Notes under the pieces: model-generated | What the model saw: the letters and a program-made list of their open reading frames with translations, nothing else | The model's database searches: none | Told to the model about the DNA's origin: nothing | Shown here: positions 35,007-44,137 of the stretch, in pieces | Numbering within the stretch: position 1 is the stretch's first letter | Layout of the letters: every line of letters starts with the position of its first letter | NCBI RefSeq assembly: GCF_047468865.1 | Contig: NZ_JBLGTV010000015.1 | Span: forward strand, 9,286 to 73,285 | From: Castellaniella hirudinis_A | GTDB lineage: Bacteria > Pseudomonadota > Gammaproteobacteria > Burkholderiales > Burkholderiaceae_B | DNA: 64,000 bases | Direction: 5' to 3' | Program-made: the position numbers and the translations under genes

Positions 35007-35956
35007 AGGCCCGTCCCATGGAACAAACGCTGACGCACGCGTCCGGCGGGCGGCTCGGCCTGCGCCGCCTGCCGGGCCGCCTGGGGCAGGGCCTGGAACA
35101 CTGGATGCCCCGGCTGGTGCTGTCGCCCAGCCTGGTCATCATGCTGCTGTTCATCTACGGCTACATGTTGTGGACTGTCGTCCTGTCGCTGACGCCCTCG
35201 CGGCTGCTGCCGCGCTACGAGTTCGCGGGCCCGGCGCAGTATGTGGCGCTGTTTTCCAATGACCGCTGGTGGCTGGCCCTGAAAAACCTGGCGGTCTTCG
35301 GCGGCCTGTTCGTCGTCCTGTGCCTGGTCGTCGGCCTGGCGCTGGCCGTGCTGCTGGATCAGCGCATCCGCGCCGAAGGCGCGATCCGCGCGATCTACAT
35401 GTATCCCATGGCCCTGTCGTTCATCGTCACGGGGACCGCCTGGCGCTGGATGCTGAATCCCGACCTGGGCTTGCAGCACGTGGTGCGGGATTGGGGCTGG
35501 ACGTCTTTTCGCTTCGATTGGCTGGTCGATCCGAACATGGCCATCTACACCGTGGTGATCGCCGCAGTCTGGCAGTCCTCCGGTTTCGTCATGGCGTTGT
35601 TCCTGGCCGGGCTGCGCGGCATGGACGAATCCATCATCCGCGCCGCGCGCGTCGATGGGGCCTCGATGCCGGTAATCTACTGGCGCATCGTGCTGCCCAG
35701 CCTGCGGCCGGTGTTCTTTTCTTCCATCATGATTCTCATGCACATCGCCATCAAGAGCTTCGACCTGGTGGTCGCGCTGACCAATGGCGGGCCGGGGCTG
35801 GCCACGGATCTGCCGGCGGTGTTCATGTATGCCTTCGCCTTCACCCGCAATCAGGTCGGCCTGGGCGCCGCCAGCGCGGTGATGATGCTGGCCACTGTGG
35901 CGGCGATCCTGGTCCCGCTGATCTATTCTGAATTGCGGAGGCCCGTCCATGGCTGA
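35003..35956 (+). CDS. gtsB: sugar ABC transporter permease (MalF-type)
   Basis: Inner-membrane permease of 317 aa with six or so helices, the first at about 40-62. The EAA loop that contacts the ATPase is ESIIRAARVDGASMPVIYWR then IVLPSLRP. It pairs with the next gene's permease to form the channel of the importer. The start overlaps the gtsA stop by four bases; an internal ATG six codons in (MEQTLTHASG) is an alternative. The end overlaps gtsC by eight bases. Confidence 0.92.
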   Translation: MKARPMEQTLTHASGGRLGLRRLPGRLGQGLEHWMPRLVLSPSLVIMLLFIYGYMLWTVVLSLTPSRLLPRYEFAGPAQYVALFSNDRWWLALKNLAVFGGLFVVLCLVVGLALAVLLDQRIRAEGAIRAIYMYPMALSFIVTGTAWRWMLNPDLGLQHVVRDWGWTSFRFDWLVDPNMAIYTVVIAAVWQSSGFVMALFLAGLRGMDESIIRAARVDGASMPVIYWRIVLPSLRPVFFSSIMILMHIAIKSFDLVVALTNGGPGLATDLPAVFMYAFAFTRNQVGLGAASAVMMLATVAAILVPLIYSELRRPVHG

Positions 35957-36839
35957 TACTGCGCGCATTGGCGTCCGGCGCGCCACCTGGTCCGCCCGTT
36001 GGGGGCGGTGGCTGATCTACGGGCTGTTGGGCCTGGTTTGCCTGTATTACCTGGCGCCGCTGTATGTGATGGTGGTGACCTCGTTCAAAAGCCTGGCGGA
36101 AATCCGCACGGGCAATTTGCTGGCCTGGCCGTCCGACCCCACGCTGGCGCCCTGGTTCAAGGCCTGGTCGTCGGCGTGCACCGGGGTGCGCTGCGAGGGC
36201 CTGCAGGGCTATTTCTGGAATTCGGTGCAGTTCGCCGTGCCCGCCGTCCTGATTTCAACCCTGATCGGCGCGCTCAACGGGTATGTGCTGACCAAATGGC
36301 GGTTTCGCGGCGCCAACCTGTTCTTCGGCCTGCTGCTGATCGGCTGCTTCATTCCGTTTCAGGTCATCCTGCTGCCCATGGCCCGCACGCTGGGCGCCCT
36401 GGGCATTGCCAGCAGTCTGACGGGCCTGGTGTTCGTCCACGTGGTGTATGGCATCGCCTTTACCACGCTGTTTTTCCGCAACTACTACGTCACGATCCCC
36501 GACGAGTTGGTCAAGGTGGCCCGCATCGATGGGGCCGGTTTCTGGCGGATTTTCTTTGCCATCATCCTGCCCTTGTCGGGGCCGATCATCGTGGTCAGCA
36601 TCATCTGGCAGTTCACCCAGGTGTGGAATGATTTCCTGTTCGGCGTGGTGTTTTCCTCCGGCGAACGCCAGCCCTTGATGGTGGCGCTGAACAACCTGGT
36701 CAATACGTCCACCGGGGTCAAGGAATACAACGTCGACATGGCCGGGGCGATTTTCGCCGCCTTGCCGACGTTGCTGGTATACGTCGTCGCCGGAAAATAT
36801 TTTGTGCGCGGCCTGACCGCCGGCGCGGTCAAGGGCTGA
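35949..36839 (+). CDS. gtsC: sugar ABC transporter permease (MalG-type)
   Basis: Second permease of the importer, 296 aa, about six helices with the first at about 22-44. The EAA loop DELVKVARIDGAGFWRIFFA then IILPLSGP is intact. It ends in VRGLTAGAVKG as MalG-like proteins do. Overlaps gtsB by eight bases; a 25-base gap precedes the ATPase gene. Confidence 0.92.
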   Translation: MADTARIGVRRATWSARWGRWLIYGLLGLVCLYYLAPLYVMVVTSFKSLAEIRTGNLLAWPSDPTLAPWFKAWSSACTGVRCEGLQGYFWNSVQFAVPAVLISTLIGALNGYVLTKWRFRGANLFFGLLLIGCFIPFQVILLPMARTLGALGIASSLTGLVFVHVVYGIAFTTLFFRNYYVTIPDELVKVARIDGAGFWRIFFAIILPLSGPIIVVSIIWQFTQVWNDFLFGVVFSSGERQPLMVALNNLVNTSTGVKEYNVDMAGAIFAALPTLLVYVVAGKYFVRGLTAGAVKG

Positions 36840-36864
36840 GCCCGTTTCAACAAAGAGGTCCAGT

Positions 36865-37968
36865 GTGGGTTCCTTATCCGTTCGCAACGTGCGAAAAATC
36901 TATCATGGCGCCGAAATCCTCAAGGGCATCGACCTGGATATCCAGGATGGCGAATTCCTGATCCTGGTCGGCCCGTCGGGGTGCGGCAAATCGACCCTGC
37001 TGTCCATGATCGCCGGGCTGGAACCGGTCGACCAGGGGGATATCCTGATCGGCGGACGGCGGGTCAACGACCTGGGCCCCAAGGATCGAGACATCGCCAT
37101 GATGTTCCAATCCTATGCCTTGTACCCGAACATGTCGGTGGCCCGGAATATTTCATTCGGCCTGGAAATCCGCAAGGTGCCGCGCGCCGAGCGCGACCGC
37201 GTCGTGCGGGATGTGGCGCGCATCCTGCAGATCGACCACCTGCTGGACCGCCGCCCCGCGCAGTTGTCCGGCGGCCAGCGCCAGCGCGTGGCCATGGGGC
37301 GGGCCATTGCGCGCGCGCCCAGTCTGTTCCTGTTCGACGAGCCCTTGTCCAATCTCGATGCCCGCCTGCGCATCGAGATGCGGCTGGAAATCAAACGCCT
37401 GCACCAGCGCATGGGCACCACGGTCGTTTATGTCACGCACGATCAGGTCGAGGCCATGACCCTGGGGGACAAGATCGCGGTCATGAAAGGGGGCGAAGTC
37501 CAGCAGTTTGGCACGCCCAAGGATATCTACGATAATCCCGCCAATCGTTTTGTTGCAGAATTCATGGGCTCACCCACGATGAATTTCATTGATACCCGGG
37601 TCGAAGCCCAGGCGGGGCGGCTGGGGGTGCGGCTGGCGGCCGACGGCGCGCACTATTGGCTGCCGGCGGCCCAACCCGTCCAGGATCGCCTGGCCGCCCG
37701 CCTGGGGCAGCCGGTGCTGTTGGGCATCCGGCCGGAACAAATCACCCATGCCCAGACCGAGAGCCGGCATCCGGTCGCCCGCTTGCGCGTCGTCCTGACC
37801 GAGCCCACCGGGCCCGACACGCTGGTGCTGGCGGCGCTCGATGGCCAGGATGTCACCTGCCGGGTGCACCCGGATCACGCCGTGTCGCCCGGCGCCGCCA
37901 TGGCCTTGCAGTTTGATTTGTCCAAGGCGGTTTATTTCGACGCGGACAGCGGGCTGCGCGTCGCATGA
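36865..37968 (+). CDS. gtsD: sugar ABC transporter ATP-binding protein (MalK/UgpC type)
   Basis: ATPase of 367 aa that powers GtsBC. Walker A GPSGCGKST is near residue 37, the Q-loop MMFQSYALYP near 80, signature LSGGQRQR near 134, Walker B LFLFDEPLSNLDA near 152 and the switch H in VYVTHDQ. A C-terminal TOBE/OB region (about 240-367) is the usual regulatory extension. The start is GTG with AGAGG a few bases upstream. Its stop overlaps the start of the glucokinase-regulator fusion (ATGA). Confidence 0.94.
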   Translation: MGSLSVRNVRKIYHGAEILKGIDLDIQDGEFLILVGPSGCGKSTLLSMIAGLEPVDQGDILIGGRRVNDLGPKDRDIAMMFQSYALYPNMSVARNISFGLEIRKVPRAERDRVVRDVARILQIDHLLDRRPAQLSGGQRQRVAMGRAIARAPSLFLFDEPLSNLDARLRIEMRLEIKRLHQRMGTTVVYVTHDQVEAMTLGDKIAVMKGGEVQQFGTPKDIYDNPANRFVAEFMGSPTMNFIDTRVEAQAGRLGVRLAADGAHYWLPAAQPVQDRLAARLGQPVLLGIRPEQITHAQTESRHPVARLRVVLTEPTGPDTLVLAALDGQDVTCRVHPDHAVSPGAAMALQFDLSKAVYFDADSGLRVA

Positions 37969-39794
37969 CCGTCCCGGAACAGGCCCTTCTGCCGGATCCG
38001 CTCCTGCCGCATCCGGGCGGGCCGCGCCTGCTGGCCGACATCGGGGTGACGCATGCGCGCTTCGCCCTGGAATCCGCGCCCTGGCAGCTGGCGCAGGCCA
38101 CGACGCTGAATTGCCGGGACTACGACAGTCTGCAGGCCGTGGTCAGCGCCTACCTGGACGGCATCCCGGGCGACCGGCCGCGCCATGCCGTGATCGCCAT
38201 TGCCAATCCCGTCCAGGGCGACGAGGTTCGCATGACGAACCGCGACTGGCATTTCTCCATCGAAGCGACCCGCCGCGCCCTGGGGCTGGACATTCTGCTG
38301 GTGGTCAACGATTTCACGGCGATGGCCATGTCTTTGCCGCATCTGGCCCGCGCCGACCGCTTGCGCATCGGCGCGGGCGGCGAGCCGGGCTCGGGGGTGA
38401 TCGGGCTGATCGGGCCAGGATCGGGGCTGGGGGTGTCGGGCTTGATCCCCGCCGCCGGCCACTGGGTGACGCTGGGCAGCGAAGGCGGGCACGTCAGCTT
38501 CGCCCCGGGCAATCCGCGTGAACTGGACATTCTTCGGCACGCCTGGGCCCGGTTTGGCCATGTCTCGGCCGAGCGGCTGCTGTCCGGGCCGGGCCTGGAG
38601 CTGATCTGGCAGGTGCTGGCGGGCGCCGCGGGGGGGGCGGCGCCCTCGGCGGCGCAGATCGTGGCGCAGGCGCTGGCGGGCCAGGCGCAGGCGCTGGACG
38701 CCGTTGACACGTTCTGCGGCATGCTGGGCTCGGCCGCCGCCGACCTGGCGCTGACGCTGGGGGCCTCCGGCGGCATCTATATTGGGGGCGGGCTGGTGCC
38801 GCAGCTGGGACGCCAGCTGGCCCAATCGCCTTTTCGGGCGCGGTTCGAGGACAAGGGGCGCTTCAGCGACTACGTCAAGCGCATCCCGACCTATCTTGTG
38901 CTGAGTCAGGATCTCAGCCTGAAAGGCGTGTCCGCGATCCTGGATCAACAGCTGCGGATGCTGCATGGCGATGCCGTCCTGCTGGATCGGGTGCGCAGCG
39001 CGCTGCCGGGCATGAGTCCCGCCAGCCAGCGGGTCGCCAGGCTGCTGTTGTCGCAGCCGCACGGCTTCGTGCAGGATCCGATCGCCGCCATCGCCCGCAA
39101 CGCCCAGGTCAGCCAGCCCACCGTCATCCGGTTCTGCCGCGCCCTGGGCTTTCCCGGGCTGCTGGATTTCAAGCGGAAGCTGGCGTCGGGCCTGAGCAGC
39201 TCCATCCCCTTGCAGCACAGCCAGGTCAAGGCGGGCGACCGCACGCCCGACCTGTCCGCCAAAGTGCTGGACAACACGGCATCGGCGATTTTGCGCCTGC
39301 GCGATACCGTGGACGCCCAGGCCGTCGCCCAGGCGATCCGCCTGCTGCGGGCCGCGCATCGGGTGGAAATCTTCAGCGCGGACGAGGCCGGCGGCGTGTG
39401 CCTGGACGGGCAGGACAAGTTCCTGCGCCAGGGGATTCCGACGGCCATCTATGCCGGCGCGCGGATGGAGCAGGCCGCCGCGCGGACGCTGGGGCCGCAG
39501 GATGTGGTGGTCGCGGTGTCGCACAGCGGCGCCCAGTCCGCCTTGTTGGACGCCACCACGGCGGCCCGCCAGGGCGGGGCCGCCGTGGTGGCCATCACCC
39601 GGGCCGATTCGCCGCTGGCGCAAGGCGCGGATGTCTGCCTGGCCGTGGATGCCGTGGCGCAGGACGCGGTGCAATCGTCCATGGTGTCGCGCATTTTGCA
39701 GCTGCTGATGCTGGATGTCATGGCGTTGGGGGCCGCCATGGCGGGGCGTCGGCCGGCCCCGGCGGCGCCGGAGGCGGGCGCCGCGCCCGAGTAG
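37965..39794 (+). CDS. fused glucokinase domain - HexR/RpiR regulator, with altered loops in both halves
   Basis: Protein of 609 aa: glucokinase domain (about 20-330) joined to an RpiR/HexR regulator (about 335-600), an arrangement known in Burkholderiales. The glucokinase half keeps catalytic N115-D116, glucose ligands E173, H176 and E203, and GGIYIGGG, but the phosphate loop reads D25-I-G-V-T-H30 instead of DIGGTN. The helix-turn-helix (about 372-391) looks normal. In the SIS domain the loop GIGNS of the stand-alone regulator is SADEA (471-475) and DAQHKFFR is DGQDKFLR. Last gene of the gts operon. It may be a regulator with a sensory or dead kinase domain; activity is unproven. Confidence 0.9.
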   Translation: MTVPEQALLPDPLLPHPGGPRLLADIGVTHARFALESAPWQLAQATTLNCRDYDSLQAVVSAYLDGIPGDRPRHAVIAIANPVQGDEVRMTNRDWHFSIEATRRALGLDILLVVNDFTAMAMSLPHLARADRLRIGAGGEPGSGVIGLIGPGSGLGVSGLIPAAGHWVTLGSEGGHVSFAPGNPRELDILRHAWARFGHVSAERLLSGPGLELIWQVLAGAAGGAAPSAAQIVAQALAGQAQALDAVDTFCGMLGSAAADLALTLGASGGIYIGGGLVPQLGRQLAQSPFRARFEDKGRFSDYVKRIPTYLVLSQDLSLKGVSAILDQQLRMLHGDAVLLDRVRSALPGMSPASQRVARLLLSQPHGFVQDPIAAIARNAQVSQPTVIRFCRALGFPGLLDFKRKLASGLSSSIPLQHSQVKAGDRTPDLSAKVLDNTASAILRLRDTVDAQAVAQAIRLLRAAHRVEIFSADEAGGVCLDGQDKFLRQGIPTAIYAGARMEQAAARTLGPQDVVVAVSHSGAQSALLDATTAARQGGAAVVAITRADSPLAQGADVCLAVDAVAQDAVQSSMVSRILQLLMLDVMALGAAMAGRRPAPAAPEAGAAPE

Positions 39795-39874
39795 TCGTGT
39801 GCTGTCCGGCGTCCGCAGGGTGACCGCCCCTGGGGTGTTCGCATAAAATAGCGTTTTGAAAATGGCTTTCTGAT

Positions 39875-39909
39875 GCCAAGCATCCTGCCCGGCGGACAGG
39901 GTGCTTGGC
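39875..39909 (+). terminator. hairpin between the gts operon and ispD
   Basis: GCCAAGCA pairs with TGCTTGGC, extended by CCTG/CAGG across one mismatch, around a nine-base loop; TTGTTTC follows. It probably ends the gts-glk/hexR transcript. It stops only 25 bases before the ispD start, so it could instead lie in the ispD leader. Confidence 0.5.
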
Positions 39910-39934
39910 TTGTTTCATGTCTGGGAGATGCGGG

Positions 39935-40738
39935 ATGGCACGGCCTTTGGATGGAGGCGCTTTTCCTTCGGCGGGCGGGGATCCCGTCGCGGCGCCCCGC
40001 CTGGTCGCTTTGGTGCCCGCCGCCGGGCTGGGCGCGCGGGCGGCCCGTGGCCCGGGGGTGCCGAAACAATACGCGCTGCTGGGCGGCCAGGCCATGCTGC
40101 GCCGCACGGTGCGCGCCTTGCTGGCCGAGCCGCGCATCGACCAGGTTCGGGTGGCGGTGGCCCCCCGCGACCCCTGGGTCGAGGCCGCCCTGGCGGGCCT
40201 GCCGCGCACGGTCTGGCGGCCCTGCGGCGGCCCCACGCGGGCCGCCACCGTGCAGGCCGCCCTGGCCGATGCGGCCTTGCCGCCGGATGCCTGGGTGCTG
40301 GTGCACGATGCCGCCCGGCCGGGGCTGCCTGTGCGGGCCTTGTCCACCCTGATCGATCTCTGTTGGCGGCAGGGCCGGGGCGGTCTGCTGGCGATGCCCG
40401 TGGCCGATACCGTGAAGCTGGCCGAGGTGCCGGATACCGGCGGCGCGGCCAACGGGTGCGTGGCGGTCGACCGAACCCTGGCGCGTGATCGTCTGTGGCT
40501 GGCGCAGACGCCGCAGATGTTTCCCGCCGCCGAGCTGTTGCACGCGCTGCGGGCCTGCGCGGGCGATGAACGCGTCACCGACGAGGCTTCGGCGCTGGAA
40601 CTTTCTGGCGGGCGCGCGCCCCTGCTGGTGCGGGGCAGCCGCCAAAACGACAAACTCACCTGGCCCGAGGATTTCGACTGGTTCGAAACCTGGCTGCGGC
40701 ATGCCCCGCCGGGGGCGACCAAGGATACCGACGCATGA
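39935..40738 (+). CDS. ispD: 2-C-methyl-D-erythritol 4-phosphate cytidylyltransferase
   Basis: IspD (267 aa) joins CTP and MEP in the non-mevalonate isoprenoid pathway. The CTP-binding region LVPAAGLGARAARG then PKQYALL is near residues 27-45, with VLVHDAARP near 127 and a C-terminal VRGSRQNDKLTWPEDF. ATG 39935 is chosen because GGGAG lies seven bases upstream; two earlier in-frame starts (TTG 39905, ATG 39917) fall in or next to the hairpin. The N-terminus is about 20 residues longer than usual. ispF follows with an ATGA overlap. Confidence 0.95.
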   Translation: MARPLDGGAFPSAGGDPVAAPRLVALVPAAGLGARAARGPGVPKQYALLGGQAMLRRTVRALLAEPRIDQVRVAVAPRDPWVEAALAGLPRTVWRPCGGPTRAATVQAALADAALPPDAWVLVHDAARPGLPVRALSTLIDLCWRQGRGGLLAMPVADTVKLAEVPDTGGAANGCVAVDRTLARDRLWLAQTPQMFPAAELLHALRACAGDERVTDEASALELSGGRAPLLVRGSRQNDKLTWPEDFDWFETWLRHAPPGATKDTDA

Positions 40739-41226
40739 CGACCGATTTTCCCTTTCGTATTGGCCAGGGCCACGACCTGCACGCGCTGGTGCCGGGCCGT
40801 CCCCTGATCATCGGCGGGGTGCGCATCCCGTATGATCGCGGCCTGGCCGGCCATTCGGATGCCGACGTGCTGTTGCACGCCGTCACCGACGCCGTGCTGG
40901 GGGCCGCCGGCCTGGGGGACATCGGCCGGCATTTTTCCGACCGCGATCCCCGGTGGGCGGGGGCCGACAGCCGGCTGTTCCTGCGCGAAGCCGTGCGGCT
41001 GGCCCGGGCGGCGGGCTGGCGGGTCGTCAATGTGGATGCCACGGTGCATGCCCAGGCCCCGAAAATCGGCCCGCATGCGTCCGCCATGGCGGCCTGCCTG
41101 GCGCAAGACCTGGCGGTCGAGGCGGCGCAGGTCAATATCAAGGCCAAGACCAATGAGGGCCTGGGCTACCTGGGGCGTGGGGAAGGCATTGCCGCCAGCG
41201 CCGTGGCGCTGCTGGCGGCGTGCTGA
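40735..41226 (+). CDS. ispF: 2-C-methyl-D-erythritol 2,4-cyclodiphosphate synthase
   Basis: IspF (163 aa) cyclises CDP-ME 2-phosphate to MEcPP in the same isoprenoid pathway as IspD. The metal ligands D14 and H16 are in GHDLHAL, and a third His is in GHSDADVLLHA. The closing motif KTNEGLGYLGRGEGIAA is intact. Length is normal and the start overlaps ispD by four bases. Confidence 0.97.
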   Translation: MTTDFPFRIGQGHDLHALVPGRPLIIGGVRIPYDRGLAGHSDADVLLHAVTDAVLGAAGLGDIGRHFSDRDPRWAGADSRLFLREAVRLARAAGWRVVNVDATVHAQAPKIGPHASAMAACLAQDLAVEAAQVNIKAKTNEGLGYLGRGEGIAASAVALLAAC

Positions 41227-41280
41227 AGGGCGCGACTGCCGCCGCGCATGTCGCGTCGTCCCGCGGGGCCGTGCATGCGC

Positions 41281-41303
41281 GCCCCGCCGGACGGGGCGGT
41301 TTT
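41281..41303 (+). terminator. intrinsic terminator after ispF
   Basis: GCCCCG-CCGGA-CGGGGC hairpin followed by GGTTTT. It starts 55 bases after the ispF stop and overlaps the last two bases of the convergent peroxiredoxin gene. Confidence 0.6.
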
Positions 41304-41850
41304 ACAGCGTTGCGCCGCCGATGGCCCGGTTGCAGGCGCAGGGCTGCTCGGTCAGCAGGGCATCCAGCACGCGCAGGGTTTCTTCGGGGCTGCGGCCCAC
41401 GTTGGCGGGGTTGACCGACACATGCTGGATGATGTTGTCGGGGTCGATGATGAAAGTGGCGCGCAAGGCCACGCCCTCGGATTTTTCGCGGATGCCCAGC
41501 TGGTCGATCAGCGCCCCGTTGGTGTCGCCGAACTGGTAATGGCTGATTTTGTTGATCTCCGGGCTTTCGCGCCGCCAGGCCAGCTTGACGTATTCATTGT
41601 CGGTGGACCCGCCCATCAGGATGGCCTCGCGTTCTTCGAAGGCATCGGCCAGCGCATTGAAGCCGATGATTTCGGTGGGGCAGACCAGGGTGAAGTCCTT
41701 GGGGTAGAAATAAATGACCTTCCATTTACCGGGAAAGGAGGATTCTGTGATGTCTTCGAAGGCCGAAACGCCTTTTTCCTCGGGTTGGCTGAAGCCGGGC
41801 TTGACGCCCGTGACGCGAAAGGCCTCGAGTTTGTCGCCTATGGTTTTCAT
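41302..41850 (-). CDS. ahpC: alkyl hydroperoxide reductase C-type peroxiredoxin
   Basis: Peroxiredoxin of 182 aa that reduces hydrogen peroxide, organic peroxides and possibly peroxynitrite. The peroxidatic cysteine is C57 in DFTLVCPTE. The C-terminus carries C171 and C173 in EQPCACNR, the pattern of the AhpC type that works with AhpD rather than the enteric AhpF type. No ahpD or ahpF is adjacent. The start MKTIGDKLEAF has AGGAG upstream; the frame is open further upstream without similarity. Confidence 0.9.
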   Translation of the reverse strand: MKTIGDKLEAFRVTGVKPGFSQPEEKGVSAFEDITESSFPGKWKVIYFYPKDFTLVCPTEIIGFNALADAFEEREAILMGGSTDNEYVKLAWRRESPEINKISHYQFGDTNGALIDQLGIREKSEGVALRATFIIDPDNIIQHVSVNPANVGRSPEETLRVLDALLTEQPCACNRAIGGATL

Positions 41851-41902
41851 CGGGGCTCCTGAGATAAGGGGATGGCCGACAGGGCCACGCTGACATTCTA
41901 CG

Positions 41903-43318
41903 CTATGGCTTGTCGGCGGATCGCGCCTTGGACTTGGGGATTTCGATACGTGCCAGCAGGCCGTGTCCGGGCGGGGAATGCAGCTCGAATTTGCCGCCCA
42001 CCTGGCCCAGCAGCCGCTCGACGATGGACAGCCCCAGGCCCGCGCCGCTGACGCCGGTGCGGGCTTGGTCGCCTCGGGCAAAGGGGCGCAGGAGCCGCTG
42101 GGTTTCGGTGGCCGGGATGCCCGGGCCCTGATCCTGGACTTCGATGCGCAGGACGGTGCCGCTTTGGTAAGCGTTCAGGTGGATGCGCACCTGGTCGTCC
42201 TGGGGGCTGCGGCCGTAACGACGGGCATTTTCAATCAGGTTGCTGACGATGCGTTTCAGGTCGTTGGCGCTGATGCGGGCCTGCAGGCCCGGTTCGATGT
42301 GGATTTGCAGGTGGCCGCCCAGGGTTTCCGTGTGATTGCGTTCGCGGTCGCCCAGATCCTGCAGCACGCGCGACACGTCGATGCCGGTTTCCGGCACCAG
42401 GCCCGCCGGGCGAGCGTATTCCATCAGTTGGCCGATGCTGTGGTTGATCTGGGCCAGGTCGTCGTCGATGGCTTGCCGGGCCTCGTCGCTCAGGTGGCCC
42501 ATTTCGATTTCCAGACGGATGCGCGCCAGCGGGGTGCGCAGATCGTGGGAAATGCCCGCCAGCATGATTTCGCGGTCGGCCTCATTCTGCCGCAGATCCA
42601 GGGCCATGCGGTTGAAGGCGATGTTCAGGTCGCGGATTTCGAGGGGGCCTTTTTCCGGCAGCGGCGTGGGTGTTTCGCCGCGCGCCAGCTGTTGAGCGAC
42701 TTTGGCCAGCTGGGACAAGGGATAATTGATGAAGCGCGCGCTGATGGCGGCCCCCAGCAGGGCCAGCATCAGAGAGGCCGCAATCCAGCCCAGCCATTCG
42801 CGGCCCGAGGTCAGGCGCAGTTGGTCGCGGTCGAAGACCAGCCAGTATTGCCTGTCGTCGATATGGAAGCTGACCCAGATGCCGGGCACCTGGTTGACGG
42901 CCCACAGCATGATGGCCTGGGAGCCCAGGCGATTGCGGACTTCGGTCGAGACATTTTCCCAGTACACGGTATGCGGCAGGGGTTCCAGGACGTCCGTGTT
43001 TTCGCGGGGCTGCACTCTCAGGCTTTCCTGGGTGGCCAGGTCCAACAGCAGGGCCGGGCGCACTTTCTTGGGCGCGTAGACCAGCGCCGACCGGGTGATG
43101 CTGACGGTTGTGGAAATGCGCTGGGCCAGCTGCATGGCGCGCGGCCCTTCTTCGATATCGAAAAAAATCTGCAGCCACGCCCCCAGGCTGACCAGCATGA
43201 GGCTGGCGATCAGCAGGAAGGAACGGGTGAACAGGCCCAGGCGCAGGCGCGGCAAGATGGCATGCCGGAATCGTTTAGGAAGCATGGCGGCGAACCGCAG
43301 GGGCGGCCCCCGCGGCAT
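41903..43318 (-). CDS. envZ: two-component sensor histidine kinase, EnvZ-like
   Basis: Membrane sensor kinase of 471 aa. Helices at about 33-55 and 173-195 flank a periplasmic domain; HAMP follows (about 195-248). The dimerisation/phosphoacceptor H258 lies in AGISHDLRTPLARIRLE, then the N-box NLIENARRYG, G1 DQGPGIP and G2 GAGLGLSIVERLL. It pairs with the ompR gene ten bases upstream in the same operon. Neither candidate start (43318, or ATG 43285) has a clear ribosome binding site. The stimulus is unknown; osmotic or envelope sensing is the family role. Confidence 0.9.
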   Translation of the reverse strand: MPRGPPLRFAAMLPKRFRHAILPRLRLGLFTRSFLLIASLMLVSLGAWLQIFFDIEEGPRAMQLAQRISTTVSITRSALVYAPKKVRPALLLDLATQESLRVQPRENTDVLEPLPHTVYWENVSTEVRNRLGSQAIMLWAVNQVPGIWVSFHIDDRQYWLVFDRDQLRLTSGREWLGWIAASLMLALLGAAISARFINYPLSQLAKVAQQLARGETPTPLPEKGPLEIRDLNIAFNRMALDLRQNEADREIMLAGISHDLRTPLARIRLEIEMGHLSDEARQAIDDDLAQINHSIGQLMEYARPAGLVPETGIDVSRVLQDLGDRERNHTETLGGHLQIHIEPGLQARISANDLKRIVSNLIENARRYGRSPQDDQVRIHLNAYQSGTVLRIEVQDQGPGIPATETQRLLRPFARGDQARTGVSGAGLGLSIVERLLGQVGGKFELHSPPGHGLLARIEIPKSKARSADKP

Positions 43319-43327
43319 AGTGTGGAA

Positions 43328-44062
43328 TCAGCGGCCGCCGTCGGGGACGAAGACATAGCCCAGCCCCCAGACCGTCTGGATGAAGACAGGCTTGGAGGGG
43401 TTGGGTTCGATCAGCTTGCGCAGGCGGGAAATCTGGACGTCCAGGCTGCGGTCGAAGGCTTCGTATTCGCGCCCCCGGGCGAGTTCCATGAGTTTGTCGC
43501 GCGACAGCGGCACCTTGGGGTGGCGCGCGAAGACCTTGAGCACGGAGAACTCGCCCGTGGTGATGGGGACGGATTCGCCGTCCTTGGTCAGCGTGCGGGT
43601 GGACAGATTGAGCACGAACGGGCCGAATTCGGTGGATTCGTTGTCCTGGCTGGGCGCCCCGGGGTGTTCTTCGGTGCCGCGGCGGCGCAGGATGGCGTTG
43701 ACCCGGGCCAGCAGTTCGCGCGGGTTGAAGGGTTTGGTGAGGTAGTCGTCGGCCCCCATTTCCAGCCCGACGATGCGGTCGATTTCCTCGGCCTTGGCGG
43801 TCAGCATGATAATGGGCGTGTTGTCGTGGTTGCCGCGCAGGCGGCGGCAGATCGACAGGCCGTCTTCACCGGGCAGCATCAGGTCGAGCACGAGCAGATC
43901 GAAGTGTTCGCGCTGCCAGAGTTTGGCCATTTCCTTGGCGTCTTCGGCCACATAGACGTTGAACCCTTGTTCGGACAGGTAGCGCCGCAGCAGGTCGCGC
44001 AAGCGGGGATCATCGTCGACGATGAGGATTTTGCGGGTGAGGGTCTGGTTATGTGTGTTCAT
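43328..44062 (-). CDS. ompR: two-component response regulator, OmpR-like
   Basis: Response regulator of 244 aa. The receiver domain has D16-D18, phosphoacceptor D60 in LVLDLMLPGEDGL, T88 and K110 in LTKPF. A winged-helix DNA-binding domain occupies about 145-240, with SLDVQISRLRKLIEPNP and the closing TVWGLGYVF. It is the first gene of the ompR-envZ operon and divergent from the tsaB-rimI fusion, with 75 bases between them. Confidence 0.95.
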   Translation of the reverse strand: MNTHNQTLTRKILIVDDDPRLRDLLRRYLSEQGFNVYVAEDAKEMAKLWQREHFDLLVLDLMLPGEDGLSICRRLRGNHDNTPIIMLTAKAEEIDRIVGLEMGADDYLTKPFNPRELLARVNAILRRRGTEEHPGAPSQDNESTEFGPFVLNLSTRTLTKDGESVPITTGEFSVLKVFARHPKVPLSRDKLMELARGREYEAFDRSLDVQISRLRKLIEPNPSKPVFIQTVWGLGYVFVPDGGR

Positions 44063-44137
44063 GGGTTAAATGTAACAGGGACGGGAAAAAGGCACCAGCG
44101 TCGATCACAAGCACTTACACAATACTAAAATACCGAC

